Origin: Incurvaria masculella
Taxonomy: Eukaryota > Arthropoda > Insecta > Lepidoptera > Incurvariidae
Assembly (NCBI GenBank): GCA_946894095.1
Contig: OX335647.2
Location: 23,144,001 to 23,208,000, forward strand
DNA: 64,000 nt
Reading direction: 5' to 3'
The notes beneath the pieces are model-generated. The model had not been told where the DNA came from. It saw only the letters and a list, made by a program, of their open reading frames with translations, and did not search any database. The position numbers were made by a program, and so were the translations under genes. Of the stretch, positions 11,426 to 24,343 are shown in pieces (the first letter of the stretch is position 1; the number at the start of each line of letters is the position of its first letter).

Positions 11426-12116
11426 TTCTCATCCAACCATAATTTTAGATTATTTTCTAGTCGTCCCCTACCTACGTGCTATTAATTGACGTTCATTTTT
11501 CGTATCGATCCTATGTTAAGGCATTTTTAGTGAAATGATTGAGATATAAACCTAATTGTTGGCGTCCTCAAATTAGATTTTTCTATTAGATACTAGAGTT
11601 AGTCCAGATTTTGAAAACACCGATAAGATGATTGATATTCCAAAAACATTAATTTTAATAACACTACATACCATCCCGATTTGCTATACAATAAAGAACT
11701 TCTTAGGAAATAGTTTAAATAGCAAGAAAAATTAACGCAATAGAGATTAGCATTATTAGGGAATGATATACTGTTAATAAGTCCACCTCATATAACTCAT
11801 TGGCAAATGTGTTCGGAGCATATTTTCTGAGGGTACAAATGTATCTTTGAAGTTTACAGATTACAACGTTCCTGCGACATATATTGTTATAACATATGAC
11901 GAATGCGATATGTGTGAGTGCATTATTCATATTTCACCAATGAAAACATAACAACGAATCCCAAAAGTTTGGGAACGCAAAAACCGATGTGCTGCCCGAA
12001 CACGCCGTGTTCTCCGCGCGTTGATGTCTTTCAAAGGCCAACGCATTTCTTAATAAATATCATATGTATGCCCGACTGGCTTCCCTCGTACTGACCTGAC
12101 AACCTTAAAGGTAACC

Positions 12117-12228
12117 AAGATTTTCGAGGCAATTTTTTTTAAATATTTTTCATGCAATTAAAAATCAACAAAGATTTTCAGGCCAATTTTTTTCATTTTT
12201 TTTCATACAAAAATTAAAAATCATTTTA
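12117..12228. repeat. ~55-bp tandem duplication
   Basis: Two adjacent AT-rich units, each with AGATTTTC, GCAATTTTTT and ATTAAAAATCA blocks in the same order. Confidence 0.5.
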
Positions 12229-13009
12229 GTATTAATTTTTTTTTCTTGACGTCAACTCTGAATTAGGGCGCAGAAATCCAATAATTTTCGTGCAGAAATC
12301 CAATAATCTTCAAAGAAAAATAGGAAACATAATTTCTCGCTTTAAGCAACATCGGGCTTTAACCGTAATATATATACAGCCTTCAGATACAGAAAATGGT
12401 GACTAAGTAATCAAATTAAATAGTCCTTACGACGTGAAATTTGTGTTTTTTTTTTAATTTTTTTACAAAATAGTTACCAGATTTCATTACGACCGCACAA
12501 AAAAATCAAAATACTGAATTGTTTTAAAAGCATTTAACTCTTATAATGATAAGTCTCAAACATACTCATTCTGAAACATCTTGTCAGTGGATTACAGAAT
12601 AGTTTGGTATGCAAATGGTTACTAACGGTCAATCATTACAAATCGATTTTATTCCAAAGTACTAATCATTTATAGTTTAATCGACTTAATTTAAGCCATT
12701 TGTATCACAATGCACAATGAGTGCATTTGAATGGTGCAATTGAAAATGCATTATTTCAATTTATAACCTTCAAATCATTCGTAAAGTCAGTGAGTAAGGC
12801 TTAATGAGTTTATGAAACTGGTTTATTTATTTAAAGGTTCATCATTTCAATAATGAATTAAAATAATTCTTTTCCAGATTTTACGAACTTTTAACTTGTG
12901 TACTTATAGTACACAATATTTTTTTCGTTAGTTGATGGAAATATAGACACACACATTTCTTTACTTACATATTGGAACCTTACCTATTCCCTACTCAAAT
13001 TAATATTAA

Positions 13010-13276
13010 AAACCGGCCAAGTGCGAACCGGACTCGCACACGAAGGGTTTCGTACCTTTGTACAAGACTTAAAACAAATCCCTTATATTTTTATTTTTTA
13101 CTGTTTGTCGTTATAGCGGCAATAAGAATACACAATCTGAGAACATTTCCGCTGTCTACCTATAACGGTTCATGAGGTACAGCCCACTGACAGGCGGACG
13201 GAAGCTAGGACGGACGGGCAGCGAAGGCTTAGTAATAGAGTTCCGTTGGCACACTTCGGGTACGGAACCCTAAAAA
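13010..13276 (+). mobile_element. MINE element, copy 2
   Basis: Head AAAACCGGCCAAGTGCGAAC and tail GGGTACGGAACCCTAAAAA are as in copy 1. The internal GGAC array is reduced to a few units. Confidence 0.8.
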
Positions 13277-13749
13277 AGATTCCAGCGCATACTTGATATT
13301 TCTTTCAATTTGTTTTATTTTTTAAAGAATTCATTCCTTCACCTTGAGTTACTACGTTACGTACACAATATTTTGACAGCAGCCCGATTGGACGTGGGTC
13401 TATTGATCAATCACTCGTGTTACACGAGGGCAAAGGTGGGCTCGGCTCGGACGCCACATCATTGTTCACGTGACTCGTACTAATGATCTCTCTTGGACGC
13501 GTTTGCAGGTTGTAATGGTTCAAGGATGGACCCAGGACCGTGATGGCAAAGACCCACATTTGATAATTTTGTACTTTATAATAAATCTGAACATATTTAT
13601 ATACAGGTATGTTAACATCGACTTAGAGAGTTCGCTTGAATGTTCGTTGCACGTAATGGCGTCCTATGCAGTTCTTACGAATCGATAACTTAAGGAGTTA
13701 GTCATCCCTACTGTCATTATATTGTATTTTAGTGTTTATTCATAATCCA

Positions 13750-13850
13750 TAAGTACACTGCACTCGAATTTGTCATATTTTAACATTGGTTAGTTCAGCA
13801 AAACAAAACACAGCGTAGAAGAACTTGAAATAAACTTCGCTGTTTTTTTT
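13750..13850 (+). repeat. Interspersed repeat family S, fragment
   Basis: Blocks TTTGTCATATTTTAACATTG, AGTTCAGCAAAA and ACACAGCG are shared, partly in inverted orientation, with about 24125-24235, 57025-57060 and 63405-63480. Boundaries are not defined. Confidence 0.5.
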
Positions 13851-14403
13851 TTAAACGTTCACTTAGTCTAAATTTACAAAAGTGATGGTCAATTCTTTCA
13901 ACAAAAGCATAGGTAAAATTCTAAATTAACATGAAGCCAACAATCCATGCCAATATATTACCAATATATGACCCCAAGAGATCACATTGGAGCTAAGTGC
14001 GACTATTGTGCGGCTACTTTTAGGTTTATGGAAAACAAGGAACTTAATTGCCCCTTAGACCATCTTGCATTCAATTAGACGGTACAACCGCGCGGGCGAG
14101 ATTGACGCAAATACGCAAGGGGACCTGCAGCTTTACCTGGAAACCAACCGCGCCCAGTGCTGATTATCATCAAGCTTGAAAACTGAGGTGCCGCCCTATG
14201 GAGTAACATACCGAGGCTGAAATGTATAATATCCATTCGTCACATATAACACAGGAAATTCAAATGTAAATGTTATTTATATATTTAAATCTTCTAGTAT
14301 TAGACAAACATTTAAACTTTTCATGCATTTCATTTAAACTTGATGGGAAAATTTGCTATAAGGCATTGCGCTATAATTCTTGCATCCTTATTTGATCATT
14401 TAA

Positions 14404-14933
14404 GGTGGCCCAACCCGCTGAACTCCCCATACAAACCGGGAAAGAAGATCACGCCCATATTTCGTATCAGAGATCCCAAATTATGCCCAAAAGAGCTTTA
14501 TTTGATCGAACTAGACGTCTGATGACCGGTGGCATTGTAAAAATGTGTTTGGTTTCCAAGTTATAAGGTCCGAAAGTTCGAATTTTTCGCGCAAATTTGG
14601 TGGTTTATTACGCAATGATAAAGTAAAAATATCTTAAAAAGATTAGTCATCAGACATAGCTTGTTAAATCAAGATTTATAATCTATTTGGTTTTTGTTAG
14701 ATTTTTGACTACAGCGGTCGTGATTTACTTTTAGCTATAAGTCGTTTTGAAATTAAAATTTTCGTAAATCTGACCAAATCATACACTATGCACATTGTCT
14801 TTATTGTGGACATGATGCATCTTCCTCATCACGGAGCCTGTATTTTTCTTTGAAACAGAGAAGGTCCCAGAGCGCTACATCACGGTTTTGTACAGTGCCC
14901 GCGAATGATTTAGTCCCGCCGGGTTGGGCCACT
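14404..14933 (-). mobile_element. TTAA-flanked MITE family D, copy 1 (piggyBac-like)
   Basis: The ends read AAGGTGGCCCAACCCG on the left and, on the complementary strand at the right, AAGTGGCCCAACCCGGCGGG, with TTAA at 14400-14403 and 14934-14937. The whole element of about 530 bp matches, in the opposite orientation, the element at 51650-52192. A shared open frame near one end encodes FAGTVQNR and DEED motifs in both copies. Its role is unknown. Confidence 0.75.
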
Positions 14934-14937
14934 TTAA

Positions 14938-15544
14938 AAAAGCTAACTGTATTGAATGCGATACAACATATATTACTTATCACTTCAGACATTTATCAAA
15001 CGAAACATACAACGAATTATAGTCCATATCAGTGGGCAAACACCAAATAAATAAATCCAAGCTATTGCTAAAGATAAAATAATCCAAAGTAGAGCACATT
15101 TGATGTTAATTTATGTGCTCGGTCTCTAAATACCATTATAGCCATTCAATATGTACCGACACACGTGATAAACGATTCGATAGAACTGGGTAACTGTTCC
15201 AACCAGAATATTGCAATACGATCGCCCGCGGCCAACCCGCCGGATCGCTCGACTCATCCGTGACTTTGTTTCGCCCGAAGCGCGGTTTTTCCAAGTTTGC
15301 CTGGCGGCGGAAGGGGCGGGGAGGGTGAAGGGGGATTACTCAATTCTGTGCCCACGACTAACTGGCACTGAGCGCCGTTCTTTGAATTAACAAAGAGAAA
15401 CCGATTTCAAAGAAAAAGCACTAAAAAGTAAAAAAAATATTGCCATTTTTGTAGTTACGATTATTGTTCGTTTTTGAGTCGGCGTCAGCCGGGCACGCGC
15501 TGCGCCAGTCAAGAGAACCTTGGCTACCTTGGTTGACACCGACT
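14938..15544. other. Non-coding, no recognised feature
   Basis: No exon or repeat identified. There is a locally GC-rich patch at about 15220-15345. Confidence 0.4.
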
Positions 15545-15800
15545 AAAAAAATGGGTCGCCTTCATAAATTCCAAAAAGCATAGGTGGTAGGGTTAATCCC
15601 GCCCGGGTTGGTACCACCGCATTGGATGAACGATGGTCGAAGCGGCAATGAAAATTGTCCGTGTTTTCCATCCAGTTCAATGTAGCCGTGCAATATAAGG
15701 AAGGTCCTGGCATGGCACCTAGTTCCCATGTGGTGTGTTGGGCTAATACCATGACAAAACTTGTGGTATTAGCCATCCATGTCCAGTCACATAAAAAAAA
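15545..15800 (-). repeat. Interspersed repeat family R, long copy
   Basis: One of the longest family-R copies. In plus-strand order it has GGTAGGGTTAATCCCGCCCG, GGTACCACCGCATTGGATG, CAATGTAGCCGTG, GTCCTGGCATGGCACC and GGTATTAGCCATCCATGTC. A partial second copy of the last block follows at about 15808-15835. Confidence 0.7.
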
Positions 15801-15879
15801 AAGTTATGTGGTATTAGCAATCAATGTCAGGTTCCATGAAAATATGTTCTTGTTTTTCGGCATTTTCTTTGTTTGTTGA

Positions 15880-16996
15880 CAACGCCAACTCCTCCCCCTT
15901 GCTTGATGTTGAAAACCATCAGACCGGACAGCGTTTAGATATTACACAATCATGGACATTGTTCAGCGTGTCGTGATCTTTTGTGGCTAAAACTTGTAGT
16001 TCCTGTCACGAAATGGAATGGATTAGCCAATTTGGCGTTTACCTTTTATCACAAGTACTTTTTAACTCAATTTATCTGTTAAAGTTTAGTAATGTTTTGT
16101 TGTATACGTGGACCAGCACAACTAGACGCGACGAAGTGAAAATCCATGGAAGTTTCTAAGAAGACGATCAGAATTAAACTCATGTATCTTTCTGAAAAAG
16201 CGGAATTAAATACAATGAGGAAATTACCTTACGGTAATATATGAACATATAACACCCACACTGCTAACAACAAAATCCATTTGCGCTATCGAGCCGTGAG
16301 AAAAACTGGTCATAACTGTGGAAGTACAAATAGAAGCTAAAATGTAATGGAAACAAAAACAGATGTGTTAGAACGCCACTTTATTTAACTACCGCTGCTA
16401 TACTCACACGTTGTTACCGCACTGTGTGTTATGAGGAACAGATAGATGCACATGTATTAATTGGCAATCTTGGAACGTCGAAGGCGGTCTCAAAATGATC
16501 GTAAAATTCCGATGATAAACGTAGTTCCGAGCGGTGACAGGAGAGTCGATTTAATGTTCTCTGGAGTCTCCTAGACTCTGGAGACACTATCACAGAAAAT
16601 ACAGGAATTTAATTCTGGTTGTTAAACTAACGGTTTTGAGCTTTCTTTAGGCCTTTCTTCTCGACTGGAAAACGTGTCAAAGGTTCTTTAGCTCACAGGG
16701 GTCAAAGGTGCGGGACATAGCTTCAAAAGAAAGAATTAAGTTATCCGGAAATGCAAGTAGGTTTTACAGAACTACGTACTCCGTTGGGAGAGAGTTGTTT
16801 GCTGCTTATTCCTTGGATTATTTTATTGCGATAAAAATATGATGTAGGATCGGATGGTCAGAAGCTTACATATATTACGGCCGTCTTCTTTAATTCTTTG
16901 TTACTTATAACATAATCATTAATTAGTAGTTTCATTTCATCTATGTATTTTATACAATGAATTGAGCATGAGACGATAATGCTGAAAGTACATACA
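15880..16996. other. Non-coding, no recognised feature
   Basis: Only short ORFs. No recurrent element recognised. Confidence 0.4.
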
Positions 16997-17000
16997 TTAA

Positions 17001-17362
17001 GAACGGCCCGTAAGCTATGCTCCCCATACAAACGTAGTTTACTAATAATTTGGAAAACGCTATTCCAAATAAATTGATATATAATATCTAATATCAGGTA
17101 ACAAATTTCTGTGTCTGCATGCTTTTGTTTTTTTGAAAAATCCAAACCGAATGAAATGAAAGCAAAAAGAAAATCTTCATACGAATTTTGTTTTCTCTAT
17201 GGTTTGACCCAGAATACCGAAAAAACAAAGGCATGCAGACACAGATATTTGTAGCCTAATATTAGATACCAAATATCAAGTAAGTTGGAACATTGGTTTT
17301 CAAATGATTAGTAAACTACGTTTGTATGGGAGGCGAAATTTTCAGGTGCTTACGGGCCGACC
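17001..17362 (+). mobile_element. TTAA-flanked MITE family E, copy 1 (piggyBac-like)
   Basis: Termini are GAACGGCCCGTAAGC and GCTTACGGGCCGACC, with TTAA on both sides (16997-17000, 17363-17366). Inner blocks CATACAAACGTAGTTTACTA and TCTGTGTCTGCATGC recur inverted at the far side, so nearly the whole element can fold back. Copies also lie at 21506-21857 and 33905-34272. Confidence 0.85.
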
Positions 17363-17703
17363 TTAAGTAATGAAGATGCAACCAAAACCATAGTGAAAAT
17401 ATTGCTACTATTATTGGTTAGTTTTAAGTTTTTCTTGCGATTGAATATATTAATCATAGACCTAGCATCAGCGCGCAGCTAAGTTCTATGATCTTAATGA
17501 ACGTCTCAGTAATTCTCAATTATGCCGACGTCTTCTCATATTTTGTTACACATCTGAACATCCATAACTTAAAACCGTCCAAAGCAATGGCGATGCAGTA
17601 TTGTATGAATTCAGTTAGCAAATGCAAGATGGCTGATACCAGCAGAGCATGGGATTTCATATTTCAAATGAAATGGAATTGTGTATTTTATTTCTATAAC
17701 GTA

Positions 17704-18983
17704 TGGTTGGGGAAAAAGTTTCTTCGCATTTTTTAAGAAAATTCAAAACATTTTTTAATATGGTTTATTTACATTTAACTAAAGTATGTAGGTACCATTT
17801 TGTTCGATAACTTTTTGCCATCTTGTAGGTAGGGACATGATCCCATTGCTATAGAAATATTGGGACTTCTGATCAATATACCGCGACAAGTGGTTTTGGC
17901 AGTCCTCTCGTGATGTTAACCTGACACTGCCTAAAGAATTCTGAAGAGACCTAAACAGGTGGAAATCTGAAGGTGCAAGGTCAGAATTATACGGCGGATG
18001 CATTAACACCTCCCAGCCAAACTCTCTTAGTTTTTGCTGAGTGGCTAAAGATGTGTGAGGTCTAGCGTTATCATGATGAAAAACCACACCCCTTCTGTTG
18101 ATTAATTCCGGCCGCTTTCTCTCAACTTCTTGCTTTAATCTCATCAGTTGTTCGCAGTAGAGTTCAGAATCGATGGTCCTGCCTGGTGGTAACAGCTCAT
18201 AATGAATAATGCCCTTCCAATCCCACCACACACACAGCATCACCTTGTTGCGAGTTAACCCGGGTTTCGCCACAGTCTGTGAAACTTGACCGGCCTTTGA
18301 CCACGACCTTTTTCGCACGTTCTTGTCGTACGTGATCCACTTTTCATCACCAGTTATCAGCTTCTTCAAAAATGGTTCGGTTTCATTACGTCGTAATAAA
18401 GAATCACAAATGAGTACACGGTTCATTAGGTTTCTTTCAGTGAGCTCGTGAGGTACCCAAATATCGAGCTTTTTTGTGTACCCAGTTTTTTTCAAATGCG
18501 CCAAAACTGTTTTGTGGTCAATTCCTAGTTCTTCAGCTACGTCGTAACTACTGATATGCCGATCTTGCTCCACTTTTTCAAAAATGGCATCCATTTTATC
18601 CGTAATAGGGCGACCAGAGCGACGTGCATCTTTGACATCAAAATTTCCGGATTGAAAACGCTTAAACCAAATTTGTGCTACTCTCACAGACACTGCACTA
18701 GGTCCATAAACATCGCAAATTTTTTTCGCGGCTTGCGTTGCATTTTTACCTTTTTTGTAGTAAAATTTTAAAATGTATCGAATTTCTTCATTAGATTCAC
18801 TCATTTTGACAGTACGAAAAACAAATGAGAATCACACATTTTCCTAATTTGAATTTGGAATTATGTTCTTTAAAATTTAAACTTTCAATGATACCAAAAC
18901 CAGGCAGATACAAATAGTATAACCAAAGAGATTTTATTACAAGTTCATACATACTATAATGCGAAAAGACTTTTTCCCCGACC
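17704..18983 (-). mobile_element. Complete mariner element, cecropia-type
   Basis: A 1.28 kb element bounded by inverted repeats of about 28 bp. The left end reads GGTTGGGGAAAAAGT and the right end, on the complement, GGTCGGGGAAAAAGT. TA lies immediately outside (17702-17703, 18984-18985), which is the mariner target site. The length and single uninterrupted transposase match a full-length mariner. The repeats differ at a few positions, so it is not necessarily recently mobile. Confidence 0.93.
17779..18804 (-). CDS. Mariner transposase, intact
   Basis: A 341-residue transposase that cuts and pastes the surrounding element at TA sites. It is full-length for the family (about 340-350). The N-terminal half holds the paired helix-turn-helix DNA-binding region (residues about 1-112). 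The linker motif WVPHEL is at 116-121. The catalytic triad is D153 (TGDEKW), D245 (HHDNARPH) and D280 (APSDFHLF), with exactly 34 residues between the last two, so it is the canonical D,D34D arrangement. Subfamily features such as GKNATQAAKKICDVYG and WWDWKGIIHYELLPPG place it with the cecropia mariners, the group that includes vertebrate Hsmar1. In contrast to primate SETMAR, the third acidic residue is retained. There is no frameshift or internal stop. One oddity is YNSDLAP where YSPDLAP is usual. Start chosen at the ATG giving MSESNEE, which matches family N-termini. Confidence 0.96.
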   Translation of the reverse strand: MSESNEEIRYILKFYYKKGKNATQAAKKICDVYGPSAVSVRVAQIWFKRFQSGNFDVKDARRSGRPITDKMDAIFEKVEQDRHISSYDVAEELGIDHKTVLAHLKKTGYTKKLDIWVPHELTERNLMNRVLICDSLLRRNETEPFLKKLITGDEKWITYDKNVRKRSWSKAGQVSQTVAKPGLTRNKVMLCVWWDWKGIIHYELLPPGRTIDSELYCEQLMRLKQEVERKRPELINRRGVVFHHDNARPHTSLATQQKLREFGWEVLMHPPYNSDLAPSDFHLFRSLQNSLGSVRLTSREDCQNHLSRYIDQKSQYFYSNGIMSLPTRWQKVIEQNGTYIL

Positions 18984-18989
18984 TATTAT

Positions 18990-20280
18990 ATGTACGTGCA
19001 GATAAAATCACTAATCGATTGAAATTAATTGCATTAATAATGTAAGATCTCCGTATACGGAGAAATCTTAATCTAATACTTACTAATTCAATTACAAACG
19101 TTAGGTTGTTAATCTTATCTCTTGTTCTGGTCATTTTTTTTTATTTTATCAATTGCTTACAATAACGGAACGTTAAGTAAATATATAACTTATTTCCTCA
19201 TTGAATAATGTCATCATTAACCGTGTTTTTCAATTGAACCTGTGTTAATGTATATTTATTTGTTCTGGTCTTGTTTACGCATACATTTCTATTGCCTTGG
19301 CTGATTTCGATGACCTTTTTTTTGTTAAAGGCAGAATAATGATAATACAGGGAAAACATTGTATCATTTATAGTAGGTTAGCATTAAACCTATCCAGACC
19401 TTTATGCCTCTATATTTGAGTTGATAATTTTTTTTTCCTACTTTTGTATGCGATTATATTATTTTACTGTTTTGTTCTCCTGTATTTCCTCGATTTATAA
19501 TCATCACTGTTTCGTTGCATCAAATATCTATATCTATATAGGTAGAATAAACTTACTGTTACGAGTATTGCATGGAAAGATACTTTGAAATTATACACTA
19601 TTGTATAATTGCGCTAAGGCATAATAATATGAAAATTCTCCCAAGAAAGAACTTTCGGCTAGGCTATCATAAAGGAAGTTTGTGTTTTTTACTGTGTGTT
19701 TTCACACGGTTGAGTTACATTATGTACTTTCGATATGTTACCAAATGGCTGTCGGCGGATGATCTGGAACTAACTATCCGCCCATACTCGTTTACCGATG
19801 TTACCAAGCCATAAAATTAATTGGCTCTTTAGCATGTCTATATTTACGACATCTTCTTGTTAATAAAATTATCATTAATGTGTTGTTATAGACTGACTTA
19901 TTTTAAATTCATATCTTATTTCCGTTGTGCGCACCAGTAATGAATAGACAGTTCCATATAAGGCGGGTGGTTTTATAGTCAGAGCAAATTCGTTGCAACT
20001 TCCATATCATAACAGGATTTTCAAATGTGTTTTATTCAGTTCATGAATTTTAGGACCTTTATAGAATTGGACGGAAACTCACCGACAATTTTCACTACTG
20101 CTTCCACCTTTTTACGTTTTACGACTACGTGATTCATCAATCAGAGTCGTCTCTTACGAAATAAATGCATCGGGAACTTTGTATTCTCTGTACATGCCGA
20201 AAACCATACGGCACAAATAATCTTAGCGTCGCTCCCAGGAGGTGCCGAGACGCTGAGAAATTGTATATTTTGATCGAATT
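18990..20280. other. Non-coding, no recognised feature
   Basis: AT-rich stretch between the mariner and MINE copy 3. No exon or repeat recognised. Confidence 0.4.
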
Positions 20281-20584
20281 AAAAACCGGCCAAGTGCGAG
20301 TCGGACTCGCACACGAAGGGTTCCGTACCATCGTAAAAAAAAAACACGTTTTTTGTATGGGAGCCCCCTTTAATTTTAATTATTTTTTAATCTTACCTAT
20401 CTGTTGTCGTAGCGGCAAAATAAATACACACTCTGTGAAAATTTCAGCTGTCTACCTGTTACGGTTACTGAGATACAGCCCTGTGACAGACGGACAGACG
20501 AACGGACGGACGGACGGACGGACGGACAGCGGAGGCTTAGTAATAGGGTTCCGTTTTCACCCTTTGGGTACGGAACCCTAAAAA
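20281..20584 (+). mobile_element. MINE element, copy 3
   Basis: Complete copy from AAAACCGGCCAAGTGCGAGT to GGGTACGGAACCCTAAAAA with about six GGAC units at 20487-20526. Confidence 0.85.
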
Positions 20585-20589
20585 TGAAG

Positions 20590-21501
20590 TAATTGCCCTA
20601 ACAGTTCCATTTCTAGTATATTTTTGTCATTTCCAAATACGTTGCTATCCTTTGATACCCCATACTCAACTTGTTTAACAATATTTTTTTCGTTATCGTT
20701 TCGAGCCGCCTACTTCAGGGTTTTGATATATCTTACTCATGGATATGTACTGCTTACTTTTCTGCGTAGGTATTTTGGTTCGAAATTTTTCTTCACGGGT
20801 TAATTACTTCCCGAGACAGCTGTGTATGACCGACAGACAGACATAAATTAAAGCGATGCCATAATGGTCCCTTTTTTTGCAATGTTTGCGACGGTACCCT
20901 AAAAACTAAGCTATCCTAAAAATAGTCATTGACTTCCTTAAATATTTAATCTCGATCGCGGACTTAGAATATGTGATAGATGGCCCTTAAAACACAGTAA
21001 AGTTTAATCCACAGCTTCTAGCTTGCTACCTGATTATACGCTCTGTACGGTTCCGAATAAGGAAGATTAATTTAAGCCCAAACATTCTTTAGTAATCTGG
21101 ACTTATAGAGCACTTCCTAATGCGAGCTAATTCGAACTCCGCGCTTACACGGCTCGGCGAGTTGCAAGGTCGCGCCTGCAGCTTGTCCACAAATACGTTC
21201 ACAGTAAGGCCTTTGAATATCTTGCACGAAATCACCATAGAGGTGGCCAAGACAGGTTTTAACATAGATATTACTAGGTATTATTTTATTACAAAGACTG
21301 AAAAAATACCCAATCCATGTGGAAAATGATGGGTCATTTAAATTTGATAACAACTTTTGCAATTACCAATTACCATGTTTAGTTATTGAACGATATCATT
21401 GATTTAGCCACTCTTCACTGGAATTGGATCGTTTCCAAATCCAGATATTTGTTATAATACTCAAAGTATTAGAGAAACCCTATTATGGTTTGATAAAGAT
21501 C
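20590..21501. other. Non-coding, no recognised feature
   Basis: No exon. A short stretch at 20818-20850 (GAGACAGCTGTGTATGACCG) looks like further repeat debris. Confidence 0.4.
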
Positions 21502-21505
21502 TTAA

Positions 21506-21857
21506 GAACGACCCGTAAGCTATGCTCCCTATACAAACGTAGTTTACTAATCATTTGGAAACCGCTATTCCAATTAAATTGATATTTAATATCTAATAGC
21601 AGTTAACAAATATCTGTGTCTGCATGCTTTTGTTTTTTTGAAAAATCCAAACCGAATGAAATGAAAGCAAAAAGAAAATCTTCATACGAATTTTGTTTTT
21701 TCTGTGGTTTGACCCAGAATACATTTACCGAAAAAACAAAGGCATGCAGACACAAATATTTGTAGCCTTATATTAGATACCAAATATCAAGTAAGTTGGA
21801 ACAGTGGTTTTCAAATTATTAGTAAACTACGTTTGTATGGGAGGCGAAATTTTGCCC
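21506..21857 (+). mobile_element. TTAA-flanked MITE family E, copy 2, right end lost
   Basis: Same as the copy at 17001-17362 with TTAA at 21502-21505. The terminal GCTTACGGGCCGACC and the right TTAA are missing after GGGAGGCGAAATTTT, so this copy is truncated or was interrupted. Confidence 0.8.
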
Positions 21858-22289
21858 AAGTTTGAGTGGGCGGACAGACCACAAGACGCCAGTTGTTGGA
21901 TCTTATTACCGATGATTATGATAGCTGTGACTGATCTCCTTATCGCACTCCATTTCAGACTGGATTAGTTGCCATGTCGTTGCACTATTACTTATTCTGT
22001 GGCCATGTACGAGACTAGGTATCTCTTCTTTGTTTATTGCCCATATTTTGAACTGGACGGAATATACAAACGTTATTCATTGCCTTTTCGTTGTTCGCCG
22101 TTCGTTATTCAATGCGGTAGAGCCGACTAACGAGGCGGTTATACGGGTGTTGCAACGGCCACAACATACATTTCGGCCGTCTAATCCTCTTGTTTTTCCA
22201 AGACAAAAAAGGTTTTTTTCTCTAATGTATGAAATACACATTTTTGAAATTTATGTTTTCGTATATATAGTGTAATTTGGCGTGATGCT

Positions 22290-22400
22290 GTAACCGTGCA
22301 TAAAGTCTTGGCATGACACCTAGATCCCGCGTGGCCTGTCAAGCGAATGTCATGACAGTATGCTTGATATTAGCTATCAGTGTCGAGTTACATACAAAGT
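22290..22400 (-). repeat. Interspersed repeat family R, diverged fragment
   Basis: Matches the family blocks GGCATGACACCTAGATCCC and TTAGCTATCAGTGTCGAG at reduced identity. Confidence 0.5.
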
Positions 22401-23788
22401 TCATACGGAACATTCGATTCTTTTGACACTACAGTAATGAATTAATTTGTATGTAAATTCTATCTTTCTCATTAGAGGATGTTCAGAAAATGTTATTCAA
22501 CTTTTTAGTTTTTTAATCCCAATAATTTCCCAAATGTTATGTACTGGCCGTTGCAACAACCTGTATAAAGCGAAGGGAATTTTCTTCCAATGCCAGAGCA
22601 GATGTTCGAATACAAACGCTACTATAGAACTTGGGTGGACTTATGTTTTTTGTGTTTTTCCTGACCTAATATAGGACATCAAGGTTCATCATCAGATTTC
22701 TATATTTTCCTGTGAAACAGGACGAGTAAAGAAATACAAAGAACATTGATCACAATGTTACGTACGGACAACATTATTACCTGATATCACAATCCGACCG
22801 AATGCAGACAGTCAGTCTTTGTATAACAAAGCATTTCCAGAAATCACAAAATTACATCAAATCATCATTCCTTACGATCATTCTCCTTCACTAATTCACA
22901 ATGATAATGTTAATCAATGCAAGAAACTGATTGCGCAATGAAACAAATCGGAATTGACAAACCGAGTCATGATTAGTGCTCAAGATATTTCCCAGACTTT
23001 CATAATGGTAGCTCAGTATCCTTGTACACGCTACCTAGGAAGTAAGAGCTAAGATTTTAAGGAGCGGGCCCCCTATTCAACTATCACTTGCTGTCGTGAC
23101 TGACTGTCTTATGCCACCTAACAATAACAGCCCCACCGTTCTATTTGACTTTTTAAGAGAATTCCAACGTATCTGCGCCGCTGCCTCGGAGCGTTCTTGC
23201 GACAATTCGTTCGTGACTTGCCATTTTAGCGACCAGCCATTTGCATTAGAACCTACAAGACGTAGCGCACCTGAGTGGTTACCATGGTTACCTATCTGAT
23301 ACAGTTATCTTAGAATAAATTATAGTGGAGTGTGTAGATAGCTTGGGAATATGCTTGGTCCAGTTTTCGCATCGGCTACAGTCAAAGACCTTCTACGTCG
23401 AATGTGTAATCAATATTAAATGTATTGCGCACTGTACGTGAAATGCAAATTGTGGTTGAATTAATCAAAGCATTTCTTAACCTAAATATGTCTGTTATGG
23501 CGATATCAAGTATTCAAATATTATACAATTTTGCAAGTTCAATCTGAAATCATTGACTTCTTATCTAAACTATATATTTCTCCTAATTCTCTTAGCTCGA
23601 GCCACCGCCTAGTAGAGGGTATGGATACCAATATTTCAAATTCCATTAGAAGTCACTAAGGGCATTTTTCACCTACTGCTGATTAGTTCAATCTTAGCAA
23701 TTTGCAATCAATACCAATCAGCACTTAAGTAATAAAGGCTCTTTAAGTGTCGATTAAAATACGTCACCAGTTGGTGAAAACCAGGCTA
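22400..23788. other. Non-coding, no recognised feature
   Basis: Only short ORFs and no recurrent element. Confidence 0.4.
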
Positions 23789-23948
23789 AGGGCCGAGTGC
23801 ACGAACGTACAAAAAATCAAAATCAACGTCAAAGTATGATCAAACACGTCACTTTGTGTGGACAGTATGGAAGGAACTCTATGCGGATCACAAAAAGTGA
23901 CGTGTTTGAACATTGATTAACTCGGTCGTCTCTTCGTGCAACCGGGGC
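23789..23948 (+). repeat. MITE family A, copy 2
   Basis: Hairpin element from GGGCCGAGTGCACGAA to the pairing end TTCGTGCAACCGGGGC, flanked by TA on both sides (23787-23788, 23949-23950). The inner arms contain AAACACGTCACTTT and its inverse. Confidence 0.75.
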
Positions 23949-24343
23949 TAAGTCTTTCATTGACTCCAGTTCCTCAAATATTTTTGCCTAGAAAACTAAT
24001 TCCTTTAAAAAAGGTAACTTTTACTTTGTAATTCTGGAGTATATGCGTCCTTTATGCTCTGTTTATATACGTAATAGGTACCTTGAAAAATAAGTGATAA
24101 ACGAAACATTCAACATCGCTTGATTCGTTTCTTCATCACTTGTCATTTATTCATCGGAGTTTCTTTCCAATTCGTCTTCGCTGTGTTTTCTTTTGCTGAA
24201 CTGGTCAATGTTAAAATACGACAAATCTGAGTGCAGATGAATAAACAATACAATACACTACAATTATTCTCTATGAATGGCAAGGGTTAACTGATTATTT
24301 AGATAGTTTCACCAACTTATTTTCTGTTTTGTGATTGTTCCAG

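Larger units (their letters stand above)
11159..13009. other. Non-coding, with tRNA-like relic and small tandem repeats
   Basis: No exon seen. A tRNA-like sequence lies at 11345-11425 (complement). A duplicated unit of about 55 bp (AAAGATTTTC..GGCAATTTTT) lies at about 12117-12228, and a 20-bp direct repeat GCAGAAATCCAATAAT lies at 12271-12310. Confidence 0.45.

Noticed and set aside
14801..14992. 63-codon minus-strand ORF as a gene
   Set aside because: It lies within TTAA element D and recurs in the other copy, so it is treated as part of the transposon and not as a host gene.
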